NCBI RefSeq assembly: GCF_003255815.1
Contig: NC_037683.1
Location: 74,175,098 to 74,239,097 of the forward strand
From: Theropithecus gelada
Lineage: Eukaryota; Chordata; Mammalia; Primates; Cercopithecidae
Direction of reading: 5' to 3'
DNA: 64,000 nucleotides
Made by a program: the position numbers and the translations under genes. The notes under the pieces were generated by a model, which was not told the origin of the DNA, searched no databases, and saw only the letters and a program-made list of their open reading frames with translations. Shown here in pieces: positions 34,390 through 44,850 of the stretch (its first letter is position 1; each line of letters starts with the position of its first letter).

Positions 34390-35485
34390 TCACTTTGTTT
34401 GTTTTTCTTTCAATGCGTCAGGTCCCTCTTCGGTGAGGCTGCCGTGGTTTGCAGGGGGTTTGCTCCTGTGCCTGGAGATGTCACTCAAGGAGGCTGGAGA
34501 ACAAGAAAGATGAGTGCCTGCTTCTTCTTTTGGGATCTCTGACATTGAGGGGCACCAAACTGATGCCAGTAGGATCGCTCCTGTATTAGTTCCACTTAGG
34601 GTGTCTGACAACCCCTGTTGGAAGGTCTCACCCAGTTGGGTGGCACAGAAAAGAGGACCCATTTAACAAAGCACTTTGATGGCCCCTTGGTGCGGGGTAG
34701 GGGGGTGTGCTTTACCGGGGGGAAACCCACTCATCCAGGCTACCTGGATTCCTCAGAAATACCAGGAGAGAAGGCTAAGTCTGCTGGTCTGCAGAGACTG
34801 CGGCCAGCCCTCTCGTTAGGGGCTCAGGCTCAATAAGATCCGGCTTGGGTCCCTGAGCCTCTGGCTGAAGTTGTTGGAGTTCCTGCAGGGAAGACCCACC
34901 CAGTGAGGAAGGATGGGTCAGGGTCAGGCCTGAAGAGATGTTCTGCCTGCACTCTGCCACAGCCGGTGTGTTTGCATGGTGGGGACACCTCTAGGGTCCA
35001 AGCCATCCAGCCTCCCTGGCTCCAGCAGGGGAAAAGTACAGCCTGGAAATATGGAGATGGATGCCACCCTTCCCCCACTCAGGGAGCTGTGTTAGGCAGT
35101 TAGGAGTCCCAGCGCTGGCTGCTGCCCCTCCCGCAAGGAGTTCAAATGGCTTAGACAGCAGGCAGCCACAACTGTGGTGCTGGTCACCCCTCCCCTCAAG
35201 AGCTCAGCAGGCTTAAGCAGGAAGCTGAGGGGCTATTGAGAATCTGCTCAGCTCTGGGGTTGAAACCCCAGGCCCTGGTGATGTGGGTTCGCCAGTGGGA
35301 TCTTCCGATTCATGGCTTGCACAGTTCCATGGGAAAAGCACAGTTTCCCAGGCTGGGTAGCATACTCACTCACCGCCTCCCTTGGCTGGGGAGTGGGGGC
35401 TTCACTATCCCCGTGTGGCTCTCAGGTGGGCTGTCACACTGCACTGCTCTTCCTTCCTCTCCATGGATCATGCCAGCCACCTCAC
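34390..35485 (-). promoter_or_regulatory. L1-B 5'UTR (promoter region remnant)
   Basis: Complemented 5'UTR: GC-rich relative to its surroundings, with several CpG and stretches such as 'gttgttggagttcctgcagg' and 'ggctcccttcctctc'-like pyrimidine blocks. In younger LINE-1s this region holds a Pol II sense promoter and an antisense promoter, the latter firing away from the element (here rightward on the plus strand). The terminal YY1-box end is absent. Whether any promoter activity survives cannot be read from sequence. Open frames of 60-125 codons here are 5'UTR shadows. Confidence 0.6.
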
Positions 35486-35555
35486 CAATTTCTTCCACTA
35501 AATCTCTTTCTATACATATACTTTCTATTGGTCCTGTTTCTCCAACCCTAATACA
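35486..35555 (+). mobile_element. MLT2 (HERV-L) LTR, 3' part
   Basis: 'actaaatctctttctataca' and 'tctattggtcctgtttctcc' followed by 'aaccctaataca' are the MLT2 LTR 3' end. Together with 29322-29765 it makes a LTR of about 514 bp, a normal length, so L1-B is a clean insertion into it. Confidence 0.85.
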
Positions 35556-35569
35556 GCTCGATTTCAGTG

Positions 35570-35690
35570 TTAGTTCTATTGCCCAATCTGTGAACTTGGA
35601 CAAGTCAGTTTAACTCTCTGAGTCTCTGTTTCCCCATCTATAAAATGGAGATTATGGACACACTTATGTCACAAGATTACTGTTTGATTG
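35570..35690 (+). mobile_element. MIR fragment, sense
   Basis: 'tgtgaacttggacaagtcag', 'ctctgagtctctgtttcccc' and 'atctataaaatggagattat' are the MIR core in order. Confidence 0.7.
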
Positions 35691-36798
35691 AGGCAAGGTA
35701 GACTGAGTAGTTCTCTTTACCTGTATTTTACAAGAACTATGTGTCTTTTAAGGCATTCCTTCCCTCTTACCACGGCCACCCTGAGTCACTGGGAACAAGT
35801 ATCTACAGCTGTACCTGTGCCCCATCTCATAAAATGGAACCAGGCGCACTCTGCTCTACTTGGTGAAGGTTCTTCCTTCTGATTCATTTGAAAATCATAT
35901 GAAGGTTGTTTCCGTATCATTGGCATGATTCTTAAGGATAAATTTAGAAGAGTTAAACACTCAAACTTTAGCAAGTTTTTATCTTTTGGAATTTTTGTTT
36001 TGTTTTTTGAATTTGAAACATTAAAGAAAACAATTATTGGGGATCAAAAAAATGTTATTTCCCTGCCAAACCATATGCATTGAAATTGTTTCTATCAATG
36101 GAAACAGTCCAAGAATTTGAAAAACAAATCCCAGCAGAAACCCACAAAATCAGGTTGGCAGTTTCTTCTTTTTGATTTTTTTTAAAAAAAACCATAAACT
36201 AGAAGATATAGAGTTTTCTTTTTTAAATGAAACCATTATTTTCACAAATCAATGCTTACTGTTAAAAAGAGAAAGTTTAATGGATGAATATTGTGGTAAA
36301 AGCGAAGGCCCCTCTGAACAGATTTTAAAAGGAAATTACAATTCAGTAAATTCTCCTTCCTCTCTTGTTCTGTTTGTATTTCCATTCTGTGCTGTTGCTA
36401 ATTCTAAAAGCCAGATTTTCACTCCACTCCACATTCTGTTCATCTTTTGCAACCTGGATAAGTCTTTCCGACACAAAAGACTTTATGTTGTGGGACAAGA
36501 GGTTCTGGATCCTGGATTTAAAGTCTAATTTGGAGCCCTCCTGTGTCAAATTCATTCACCTCTGCGAAGACATTGTAATAAAATAGTGACGGTCTGATTA
36601 ATCTACAACTGTTCAAATATATCTGGAGAAACAAGTGCTTTTCCCTTAGGCTCAGAGTGGCATAAGGGCACAAATATTGTCCTAAAGCAATAATAAAGAT
36701 CCTTTCCTATTAAAATGAACAAGTCAACAAAAATATCCTTGTCTTTCAAAGAAAATATCTCTGCAGAAGATACTTATCAAAAGTTATTCATAGAATTA
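35691..36798. other. Unassigned DNA
   Basis: AT-rich. A 118-codon plus-strand frame (36172-36528) overlaps a 73-codon frame (36365-36586), with no domain seen in either. No repeat named. Confidence 0.45.
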
Positions 36799-36800
36799 TA

Positions 36801-37124
36801 CAGTCATCCCTGTCTCTGCAGGGGATTGACTCCAGGACCCACTGTCCTCATAGCAAAATCTGTAGATGCTCAAGTCTCTGATTAAATCATATAGTATTTG
36901 CATATAACCTATGCACATCCTCCTGTATACTTTAAACCATCTCAAGATTACCTATAATACCTAATACAATGTAAATACTATGTAAATTGTTGTAATAGTA
37001 TTTTCATTGTTACATTGTTACATATATTCATGTGTATATATGTAATTATATATAGTTTTATATTTTCAATCCCTTGTTAGTTGAATCTGTGGATGTGGAA
37101 CCCAAAGATATGTAAAGTCAACTG
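36801..37124 (+). mobile_element. TcMar-Tigger MITE (MER2/Tigger2-like)
   Basis: It begins 'cagtcatccctgtctctgca' and ends 'aaagtcaactg', with a TA dinucleotide on each side (36799-36800 and 37125-37126), the target duplication of Tc1/mariner elements. Internal wording includes 'ttgactccaggacccactgt', 'agtatttgcatataacctat', 'cacatcctcctgtatacttt' and 'ttgaatctgtggatgtggaa'. It is a 324-bp non-autonomous copy without transposase. Confidence 0.85.
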
Positions 37125-37126
37125 TA

Positions 37127-37734
37127 CTAACTACCATAATCAATTTCACTCATGTGAAATCATAAAATTTACAAAGATTATTTAGAACAGTATGCTCAAC
37201 CTGTGTTATCCATGGTATTATTACTTAATAAATGTTCAAATAATAATAGGTGCTGGTATTAATTACCTTTGAAAAATGCTAATCCCCTCTTAAAGTGTCA
37301 CATATTACATGGTGTATTAAACGAAGTGAGAAATTCTTCAGTAAAATTTAATCTTATTCTCCAAGATTTTTCTAGACTTACTTGACTACAGACCTTTTTT
37401 TCATAAAAATGTCTTAACAGATGTGAGACTAGAAATCTTTGCAGAGCAGTCTGAAAAATGTTGGTTGAGGATCTCAACCTACCACATCACCCACTTCACC
37501 CTGGCACACATATGCGCGTGCATGCACATATTCACATACACACACACGCGCACACACACACGTATCAGTATCACGATTGCTCCTTTTGGAGCACTCACTT
37601 TTCTCTAACATAGCTCTCCAAAACTAGCTTCCTCTCACCATCAAAACATGTTTCTCTTCTGTATACATTCCTAGAATCCTGCTTTCTGCTAACAGGCAAC
37701 TTATCTAATCAATTAGTTGAAAATTTGAAGGTAA
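37127..37734. other. Unassigned DNA with a CA/CG microsatellite
   Basis: A mixed CA, CG and CATG alternating tract lies at 37504-37564. The 61-codon frame there is a shadow of it. Nothing else named. Confidence 0.5.
37504..37564. repeat. Alternating purine-pyrimidine microsatellite
   Basis: Imperfect (CA)n with cgcg and catg interruptions over about 60 bp. Such tracts favour Z-DNA in vitro. Confidence 0.85.
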
Positions 37735-37960
37735 AAATGAGAGCTCTGGAATGAGAATACCTAGATTTAACTTAGGGTTTCATAATTTATGAGCAGTATG
37801 ATCTTGGGCAAGTTACTTGACCTCACTAAGCCTTAATTTCTGCTCTATAAATTAAGCATGATAATGGTGTGTATTTCATTAAGTGACTGTGATGTTTAAA
37901 TGAGATGATTCCTACCAAAATGTGTCTGACACAATGCGTTCAAAAACATTTTAAAGAAAT
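37735..37960 (+). mobile_element. MIR, sense
   Basis: 'gagctctggaatgagaatac', 'gatcttgggcaagttacttg', 'acctcactaagccttaattt' and 'gatgtttaaatgagatgatt' follow the whole MIR order. One of the better kept MIRs here. Confidence 0.8.
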
Positions 37961-38079
37961 ATATACATGAATTATACCAATTAATCTCATGTGGGGCATT
38001 TCTCCTTCTGCTTTAGAAATGTTTCCTTTAGATAACATTGCTGTGTAAATCCTTCGAGGGAAGCCTGTAAGCCTTGATA

Positions 38080-38530
38080 ACAAGACTGCACCAGACGAAC
38101 TATTTGGTCCCAACTGTCCAGCTCCATCTCATGCCTCCCTCCCTCTGGCTGTCTGTGCCAGTCTTCATGAACCTCTTTCAGTTCTTGAAACAGGGCTACA
38201 CTTTGTCTTTTGCACATGCTGTTCCATCTGCCTGAAACACTCTTCCTCACTACTGCTTTGCTTTGACATAATGAGGCTTTCAGCTGAAATGATACTTCCT
38301 CTAAGAAGCTTTCTTTATACCACCTCTCCACCAGACTAGTATAGTTACCCCATGTGCTTCCTCTATAATAATATTCATCACACTTGATTGTAACATTATC
38401 TGCCTCCTCAACCTTACTGAAGGGACTGACTCTGTGTTTTTCTCTCTCTCTCTCTCCCCGCATTTATCACAAAACAGAACATACTAGTGGTTTTATGAAT
38501 ACCTAACTGGTACAGGAATCCTCATTCAAC
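38080..38530 (+). mobile_element. L2 3' region, sense
   Basis: 'ttttgcacatgctgttccat', 'ctgcctgaaacactcttcct', 'gatacttcctctaagaagct', 'tattcatcacacttgattgt' and 'aagggactgactctgtgttt' are successive L2 3'UTR motifs. The 158-codon minus-strand frame at 37987-38463 is its antisense shadow and not a gene. Confidence 0.8.
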
Positions 38531-38699
38531 CCTCCAATCCCATCCTCCATTTTGCACATACGACGTATGGATGTCTTCCACACATAAGTCTTATGCAGCC
38601 CTAACAGGGGAAGCCCTTACGATGTCTGAGAAAAACTTTTTTCATGTGCCAGGTAAAAGGGAGCTTAGAATCTGATATATTATAAATTAACTTAAAGAA

Positions 38700-38895
38700 A
38701 ATAAGGAAACATGACTTTGTTTATTACAAAGTAAACTCTGCCACAAAGGTAATAGGATTTCCATTTTGAGGATGCAGTTTAGAGAAGTAAAGCAACTTTC
38801 CCATAATCGCACAACTAGTAAATGACAGAGCTGGAATCTAAATCTTAGACTTTGCAACTCTTAAGCAAGCTCCCTTCAATTTTCACAACACCATC
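38700..38895 (-). mobile_element. MIR, antisense
   Basis: 'ccattttgaggatgcagttt', 'agcaactttcccataatcgc', 'acaactagtaaatgacagag' and 'ctggaatctaaatcttagac' are complemented MIR. Confidence 0.7.
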
Positions 38896-39139
38896 CTGTC
38901 TACTTTAGATACCATGCCAATCAAAAATAGGATACCCAGAAAAATGTTCTGAATATAGATATCTCAAGACATATGGGGTGCAGCAGTGCCAGCAGACCAA
39001 TGCCAAGCAGCATCCATAGATAAGAGAGATGAGCACTGCATGCAAGCAGAAGTCTCCTCCAGGATGAGTTCTTAGCAGGCATAGGAATTCTGTGTTCCAC
39101 TGTGCCCTTTCAGCATGCCAACTTGGAAGGATAGGAAAA

Positions 39140-39345
39140 GCCCAGACTTTGAATCAATCTTCAATTTTCATCATTGCTCTGCTACTTCAGTGTTGTGTGA
39201 TTGTGGCCTGGTCACTTGCCCTTTCTGAACCTCAATATTTTTATCTATAAAGTAGGCATAATTCTACCTATTGAAAGGATAGTGTGAGAATCCAGTAACA
39301 ACCTGAGTAAATCTGCCTAACACAGCTCTGGAGACCATCGGATAC
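39140..39345 (+). mobile_element. MIR, sense
   Basis: 'gactttgaatcaatcttcaa', 'gctctgctacttcagtgttg', 'ggtcacttgccctttctgaa', 'cctcaatatttttatctata' and 'gatagtgtgagaatccagta' follow MIR order. Confidence 0.75.
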
Positions 39346-40360
39346 TCCCTCTGTTCCCTTCTCTTTGACCAGTGGTTTCTGATAAGAGAAAGCCGTCTTC
39401 CTGAACAACAACTACCTTTCCCTATCAATAATCTCCCTGTTCATTGATGCCACCTTAGGGACTATCTCTGGGTGTTGGTATCTTGGCCCTGGGGAGAGGT
39501 GAGGAGGTTAACAGAGGAGGTCAGCGGATCTCTTTTCCAATTTGGCTTTGGAACCATGGACCGGAGATAACAGGGAGTTCTGTTCAAAGAAAACACATTG
39601 GAAGCCCGTGTGCTCTGATGTGGGATAAAGCTGGGCCATGCTATCTGAAGTGGCCTCCAGATTGTGAAACTCAACCCTGTTCATCCTCCCCACAAACATC
39701 CTCGTGGCTGTGTGGTCGTGGACAGCTATCATTATAGCATCAATGCATCTCTGGCCCCAGACCTCCCAAGGCCATCTGAAAACCAAACTCCTGGCAAGGA
39801 CCAAACGGAAAGGACATTAAGTTTGAGCCCAGAAGTTGGAAATGTGAGGCTGGTTAGAAACCCCAAAAAAGGAACAATCAGGAGCTACTCTCATTTAATG
39901 CTCTTTCTATTGAAGGAATATCTTTGTCACTGCAGTTCTCCAGGGCAATCTAATAAAGTCTCTGTAAAGGAAACTGGCTCCACGCATAGGCTGCCTATTG
40001 ATTTCATCAGTAGTTCTTTAAAGGGTTCAATTAAGGGTAAGAAGGAAAGCAAAGTAAAGTTGTGTCTGAAGAGTGGGAAAACCCAGATCCAAAAAATGTG
40101 AAGCTGGAATTTTTCAGCCCTTCTAAAATGTGATAAGGATCAGAGTGTAAGAGAGGCAGTCAATTCTGTCATTAGCACAGCTCACAAAAGGGAGAAAGAG
40201 AAGAAACACGGAAAATTATTGACAAGTGCATGAAGACAGTGCCTAACAAAGATGGTGCTTTCTCAGCCCTCCAAGAAAATACCCCACCTTTTCTCCTCAA
40301 TATTCATACCTTCCTCATTTTTAAAAACGTTGTAGCCAGCCAATTCCAACCGACTGTCAT
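39346..40360. other. Unassigned DNA
   Basis: Open frames of 98 codons (39508-39804, -) and 145 codons (39664-40101, +) overlap on opposite strands. Neither shows a domain, a splice-bounded exon structure or a family I know. No repeat named. Confidence 0.45.
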
Positions 40361-40364
40361 TATT

Positions 40365-41350
40365 CTTTTATTTATTCAAAATGTGTGCTTGGATATTAGT
40401 TTTAGACCCTGTGCTAGACAGGTGGAAAAAAAGATGAACAAAAATAAACAGTCTTGCTCTCAGAAGATTCAAAATTTAATTGGGAAGATAGACATGAATC
40501 AAGTAATCGCTTTCATTAATGTTTGATTACAAACTGATACGTAAGTGTTCGGAAGGAAGAGAACTTGGTGATAAGAGAGGGAAACTGACCTACACTGGAT
40601 AGGGACACAATTGAAAGCTTCCCTAAGGAAGTTACTCATGAGTTGATGCCAAAAATACAAATAAAGCAAAAGTATATCAAAAGAGGAATGAATAAGGAAG
40701 ACATTGGGTGATGCACCAATTACAGGAAGACTGGAGGGAGGAATAAACTCAGAAAATGTCAGGAATCAAGAGAAGCTGGCAGCAGAAACTCTCCTGGACT
40801 TGCTCCCAAGCACATAGCCACTCCTGCTCCATGATATGGCTGCTGAGGTCAGTAATTAAGTCTCATTGTCCCTTTGTCTTTTTGTCACTAACTCAAGACA
40901 CAAAACCTGGAGTAGAAATTCCCAACTGTACAAACCTAGGTCAGGTGCCGAAGAGATAGGCTCCACTTCTTTTGAATCCCATAATGGGAATTCTGAAAAC
41001 CAGGAAGAGGAGTGGAATGCTGGATGACAAAAAATAAATAAAAAGAAAACCTCCACCATGGGGGAGAGGGGGAGAAAGTCATGGCAGAGAGTGAGAACTG
41101 CATGTACAGTAGCCCTTGCCTAAGTGTAGAGACACTGAGAGAGAGAGAGAGAGAGATAGAAGAGACTGAAATCCAGGCAGAGTCATATTGATTCAGTTCT
41201 TACAAAACTGGTAAGATTTGGGTCTTTACCTTGAGGCAGTAAGAAACCATTGATGACTTTATCAGCAGAGGAAAGGCATATTCAATTGCATTTTTGAAAG
41301 ATAATTCAGAGTACAGGAGAGAGAACAGATAGTGGGATCACAAGAGCAAA
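40365..41350 (-). mobile_element. L2, antisense, in two blocks
   Basis: 40365-40745 begins near the antisense L2 3' end ('agaccctgtgctagacaggt', 'ttgctctcagaagattcaaa') and continues inward. 41215-41350 ('accattgatgactttatcag', 'cattcaattgcatttttgaaa'-like) is a later part in the correct order. The sequence between (about 40750-41210) is not clearly L2 and includes a GA repeat at 41134-41157. Probably one decayed copy. Confidence 0.58.
41134..41157. repeat. (GA)n microsatellite
   Basis: 'gagagagagagagagagaga' follows an imperfect start. Short but uninterrupted. Confidence 0.9.
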
Positions 41351-41360
41351 TGGGGAGCAG

Positions 41361-41789
41361 TGTAGTAGATACCGTGATGTGTATCCCAGGTCCCCACTTC
41401 AGGACTGAGGCACATCTCCCCGGCTACAGAACTGTTTGTTGCTGACAACTCACAGTTAAATCCCTTTTTGAGACTAGCCCTTGGCATAAGGAAGCTGCCA
41501 CAGGGAGGCTATGTCCCTCCCTGGAGACAGCTGGCATCAGATAACTAATCAGCATTGCTACAAAGGCTTTATCTGAGGTGGCTCTGAAGGGCTATCTGAG
41601 CTCCAGAGCTCCCTGTGGGATCAGCTGAGGTCTCATGGCAACTGCATCACAGTTTCACTTCTCCTCCTGCCCAATCCTGCTACCCTCACTCCTCATCATT
41701 AGTGACTCCCAAAACAGTCGTCAGTACTCTTTCTGCCTACAAATCTCCATCTCAATGTTTTTTTTCCTCAGGAATCTCGACCCAAGACA
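41361..41789 (+). mobile_element. Probable ancient LTR, family unresolved
   Basis: The end 'aatctccatctcaatg...' followed by 'tcaggaatctcgacccaaga' then ca is typical of old ERVL-type LTR 3' ends, and the block starts with tgtagtagatacc, giving TG...CA borders. The interior ('cacatctccccggctacaga') is consistent but diverged. The 5-bp flanks do not match, so the borders are uncertain. Confidence 0.45.
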
Positions 41790-43195
41790 GCTTGTCCTAT
41801 AGACAAGCAGAAGACTATAGGAGCCTAGCAATGAAAACAGGGTAGCCTCGACTATGGTAGAAGTGGATACTGGGGAGAGACGTGTGCTGATTAAACTTTT
41901 CAAGGCCCAAGGGCCTGAGAATCATGAGAGACAAGAGACCATTTGCAGAGTCAAGGAAAGAAACTCACCCCTTCCTAGATTAGATGCTTCCAACTTCCCT
42001 AGCGGTTGAATGGAAGAGAACAGTCATTCCTTCACACACTGGCCCAAACACAATTTCAAACCTTTTCCCTATTCTAATAACCACTAATGCTCCTGCTGCA
42101 GTCGGCATCTGCCATAGTGTGGGATGTGTTGGGAGCTGGCTGCCTCCAGAGCTGAGACTCTTAAGACTGGAGCAGCTGTTCCAGCTCTGGCTCTCCTGAT
42201 TCTTTGTAGCCATGTCACTAAATTTCCAACAGTCAGTTCACTTTATGGCCTTTTTTCCCCTTCTGTTTGTAATGCTGCTACCACCCAGTGCAGAGGCTGC
42301 CAAGAGGGTTGATTCCAAACACAGGGCTTTTAAAAGGTGGCAGATGAGATGATGTCATGGCATGGAAAGTAAAAGCCCCTTTCTTCCTCCAGAGTGGTTT
42401 AACCAATAAAATTAATTTGCCTGTTTAAAATTTAAAATAAAGACAAGATGGTTTAATTTTTCAATAAAGAAGTTTGGCAGGAAGAAAGGGAGTTATTAGC
42501 GGGCTGATCAGGGTGAAGGGGAAACCAAATGTAGACAGATCATCCTGAAGCCACACTGAAGGGCCTCACCTCTCTTCTTCCATCTGCTGGTTGCAGAGGG
42601 AGCTGCCATGATGCAGCTCCAGCCAAGGAACAAATGGGCAGGCAGCGTAGGAGCTGATAGAAGCTGTGAGCATTGCACAGTTGGCCCGCTTGAGCCATTA
42701 AGAGAAGTGACCAGTTCAGAACCATTCTCAAAAGACATTCCAGGGCTTAGCAATGACAATCGCCCCTCAGCCTCCCTCTCTGTAGCTGAGGCCCAGCTCT
42801 CTTTGCCTTTTGTGGCAACCATCAAACAGATGAACTTTGCAAAGCCTCATGAATTCCTGGCAGCTCTTCTGCAGTGCTTCCGTCTCTTGCTCTTTCTCCC
42901 CAACTGGCTACAGATGGATTGGCATTTCCTCCACAGCTGGGATGGCAGAACCAAGTCCCAAAGGGGCAATTTCATTATCTCACCCTCTGCTTCTACCTTC
43001 CAGCCTCCCCATGACCCACCGTTCAAAAGAATGATTATAGCTCTCCACTGGAGGATGACGTTGACATTGAATCTGTATTCAAAGTTGGAGAAACTTGAAA
43101 AATTCCAAAGACTTGTAAGAACTTTTGAAAGATTCTGCTTACTCCTAATAACCCATGTTTTACCAGGGTATCATACTTGCAAGATTATAAGATTC
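41790..43195. other. Unassigned DNA with the longest open frame
   Basis: The longest open frame in the window lies at 42608-43234 (+, 208 codons). Overlapping frames on both strands (105 codons at 42508-42825, -) argue for chance. Moderately GC-rich at 42540-43030. No repeat named. Confidence 0.45.
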
Positions 43196-43234
43196 TGTTT
43201 TACAAAGTGCTCTCGCATACATTATCTCATGTGA
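42608..43234 (+). CDS. 208-codon open frame, doubtful
   Basis: I do not recognise this frame. It starts 'MMQLQPRNKWAGSVGADR' and ends '...FCFTKCSRIHYLM'. The middle has a hydrophobic stretch around residues 85-105 ('FLAALLQCFRLLLFLPNW') that could be read as a weak membrane segment. There is no clear Kozak match at the start, no known domain, and no exon-like borders. Its last 10 or so codons run into a MIR fragment, which argues against a conserved protein. A 208-codon frame can arise by chance in 64 kb of such DNA. A lineage-specific lncRNA frame is possible but unsupported. Confidence 0.1.
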   Translation: MMQLQPRNKWAGSVGADRSCEHCTVGPLEPLREVTSSEPFSKDIPGLSNDNRPSASLSVAEAQLSLPFVATIKQMNFAKPHEFLAALLQCFRLLLFLPNWLQMDWHFLHSWDGRTKSQRGNFIISPSASTFQPPHDPPFKRMIIALHWRMTLTLNLYSKLEKLEKFQRLVRTFERFCLLLITHVLPGYHTCKIIRFCFTKCSRIHYLM

Positions 43235-43500
43235 TACACATATGATTATCCCATTTTCTAGGTAAGCAAACTGATGATCATGGGGAAGGTGAGAGGATAA
43301 CAACATTTTTTGAGACTAATCTACGCATTACAGGCTCTGTGGAAGCTCTACCCCATAACTCAGCTAAATCTTCACAATCAGCCCTGAAAGGTAGGAAATT
43401 ATATCCCATTTACAAATGAGGAGATAGACAGTATTGATATTGACATGATCACCCCAAATCACATAACTGGCCTTGGATTTGTAGTTAGGCCAGACTGCTC
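43200..43500 (-). mobile_element. Two MIR fragments, antisense
   Basis: 43200-43300 ('cgcatacattatctcatgtg', 'tatcccattttctaggtaag') and 43330-43500 ('gccctgaaaggtaggaaatt', 'tacaaatgaggagatagaca', 'caaatcacataactggcctt') each match the same part of complemented MIR. They are therefore two copies in tandem and not one. Confidence 0.65.
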
Positions 43501-44735
43501 AAATACTTTCCCTGCACTGGCTGCAGGTTTACTTCATTTTCCTGGTAGATGGATAAATCTGTCTGATCCATTCATTCCTCAGCACCCTTCGAAGCTAGAA
43601 TGTCTAGCAAACTCTCACCCCAGTGAACATATTTTTGTGCACCTGTTAAAAAAATGCAAAATGCCTTTAATACACCTGGAAAGACAAGTTACACCACAGT
43701 TCTCATCTTCATTCAGCATCCAAACAGGGAATAAATTCAATATTGTCATCACCATCATTGCCATCTCCATTACCCTATCATTATCATTATCATTATCTTC
43801 ATCAAATCCTGTCTTTGGAGCTCCCTCAAGCACTTTACCTTCCTTAGCAGGCATTTTTTAGAGGACAAAACAGACACAGTCCTTGCTTTTGACTTGCATT
43901 TTGTGGTAATGTAGAGTGAGAATTTAGTCTCTAGAGCTAGTGGAAATGAACAAACATTTAGGATCAGTGACTTAAGAAAATTCAATGGTTGAACTGAAGT
44001 AATAGGAATCTGTTTACAAGACAACCCTTATAAATAGCATAAAATGAGTATGCTTCTCAAAAAAAAAGCAATTAATTAACATTTAACTACTGTACATGTT
44101 CTATTAACTAAACATCTCTACAAATGGCTTGTGGAATGGACAATTTATTCCCACCCTTTGGGTTTTCAACACTAATGGTGGAAGTGAAAAGAGGAAAATG
44201 CTTGATGTGTAGCAAAATAACCATTCTGTCAAGGTTCAGAAGAGTTCTGTAAGGATGTAATAACAACACAGAGTTGGATGTATCGCTTTCTCCACAGTCC
44301 CCCCTCACCACTCCCACATTCACTTTGCAGAACAGAAGGACTTCCAGGAAATGTGGACAAGTGCCTGGCATTCCCAACAAGGCCAGCTGCGTCCCAACAC
44401 CTAGTAGAGTTCCCGCTGCATCACACACATACAATACATATGTGTTAAGTTCATTAATGACCAAACTCACCTCTTCTAATTGCTCTGATAAAAAGTCTCT
44501 TTGCCATTATTTCTCATTGCATATTGCAATTTTTACTTTTCTCCACCCAAAATAAAAGCAACTCTGAAAGATGTTATAGAGTCAACAGTAATCATTTTCC
44601 CATTTTCAATCTTTTCATATCATTAGCATTCTGAAAAGAGAGGCAATTACTTTGTATTTGTTCCACCTCTTCAAACCCCCAAAGCAGTTATTTTTTTTCT
44701 TTCTCTCCAGTGCTGCTTGTTATCAGTTTTCTTTC
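43501..44735. other. Unassigned DNA with a hexamer repeat
   Basis: It includes a short perfect (TCATTA)n run at 43776-43797. Frames of 138 codons (43445-43861, +) and 120 codons (44108-44470, -) show no domain; the first crosses the hexamer repeat. Confidence 0.45.
43776..43797. repeat. (TCATTA)n hexanucleotide repeat
   Basis: About 3.5 perfect units in a wider cat/tat-rich stretch (43745-43803). Confidence 0.85.
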
Positions 44736-44739
44736 CCCC

Positions 44740-44850
44740 AACTCACTGTGAGTTGGAAGACAGGGATCCTACCTATTGGTATCCTCGGCTACTTGCTCAG
44801 GAGCATGTTCATAGTGAGTGCTTAATGAAAGCTTTTTATTTCTGAATGGA
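44740..44850 (+). mobile_element. L2 3'-end fragment, sense
   Basis: 'gttggaagacagggatccta' and 'agtgagtgcttaatgaaagc' resemble the L2 terminus. Diverged. Confidence 0.42.

Larger units (their letters stand above)
29766..35485 (-). mobile_element. L1-B: near-full-length primate LINE-1
   Basis: About 5.7 kb, antisense. From left to right: T-rich stretch (complement of the tail), complemented 3'UTR, ORF2 (to about 33485), ORF1 (about 33535-34390) and 5'UTR (about 34390-35485). It splits an MLT2 LTR, and 'caattt' occurs on both sides (29760-29765 and 35486-35491), a likely short target-site duplication. It is shorter than a 6.1-6.4 kb full-length element for two visible reasons: the extreme 5' end is missing (no YY1-type gccatcttgg box near 35485), and about 0.6 kb around the ORF1/ORF2 junction is gone. 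An older L1PA or L1PB subfamily is likely. Many stops make it inactive. Confidence 0.93.

Noticed and set aside
35236..35613. 125-codon frame near the right end of L1-B
   Set aside because: It spans the LINE-1 5'UTR and the MLT2 LTR 3' end and is not a gene.
37987..38463. 158-codon minus-strand open frame
   Set aside because: It lies antisense on an L2 3' region, has no domain, and L2 antisense commonly gives open frames.
39664..40101. 145-codon plus-strand open frame
   Set aside because: No domain, start context or exon structure, and a 98-codon frame overlaps on the other strand.
43445..43861. 138-codon plus-strand open frame
   Set aside because: It runs from a MIR fragment through a TCATTA microsatellite and has no domain.
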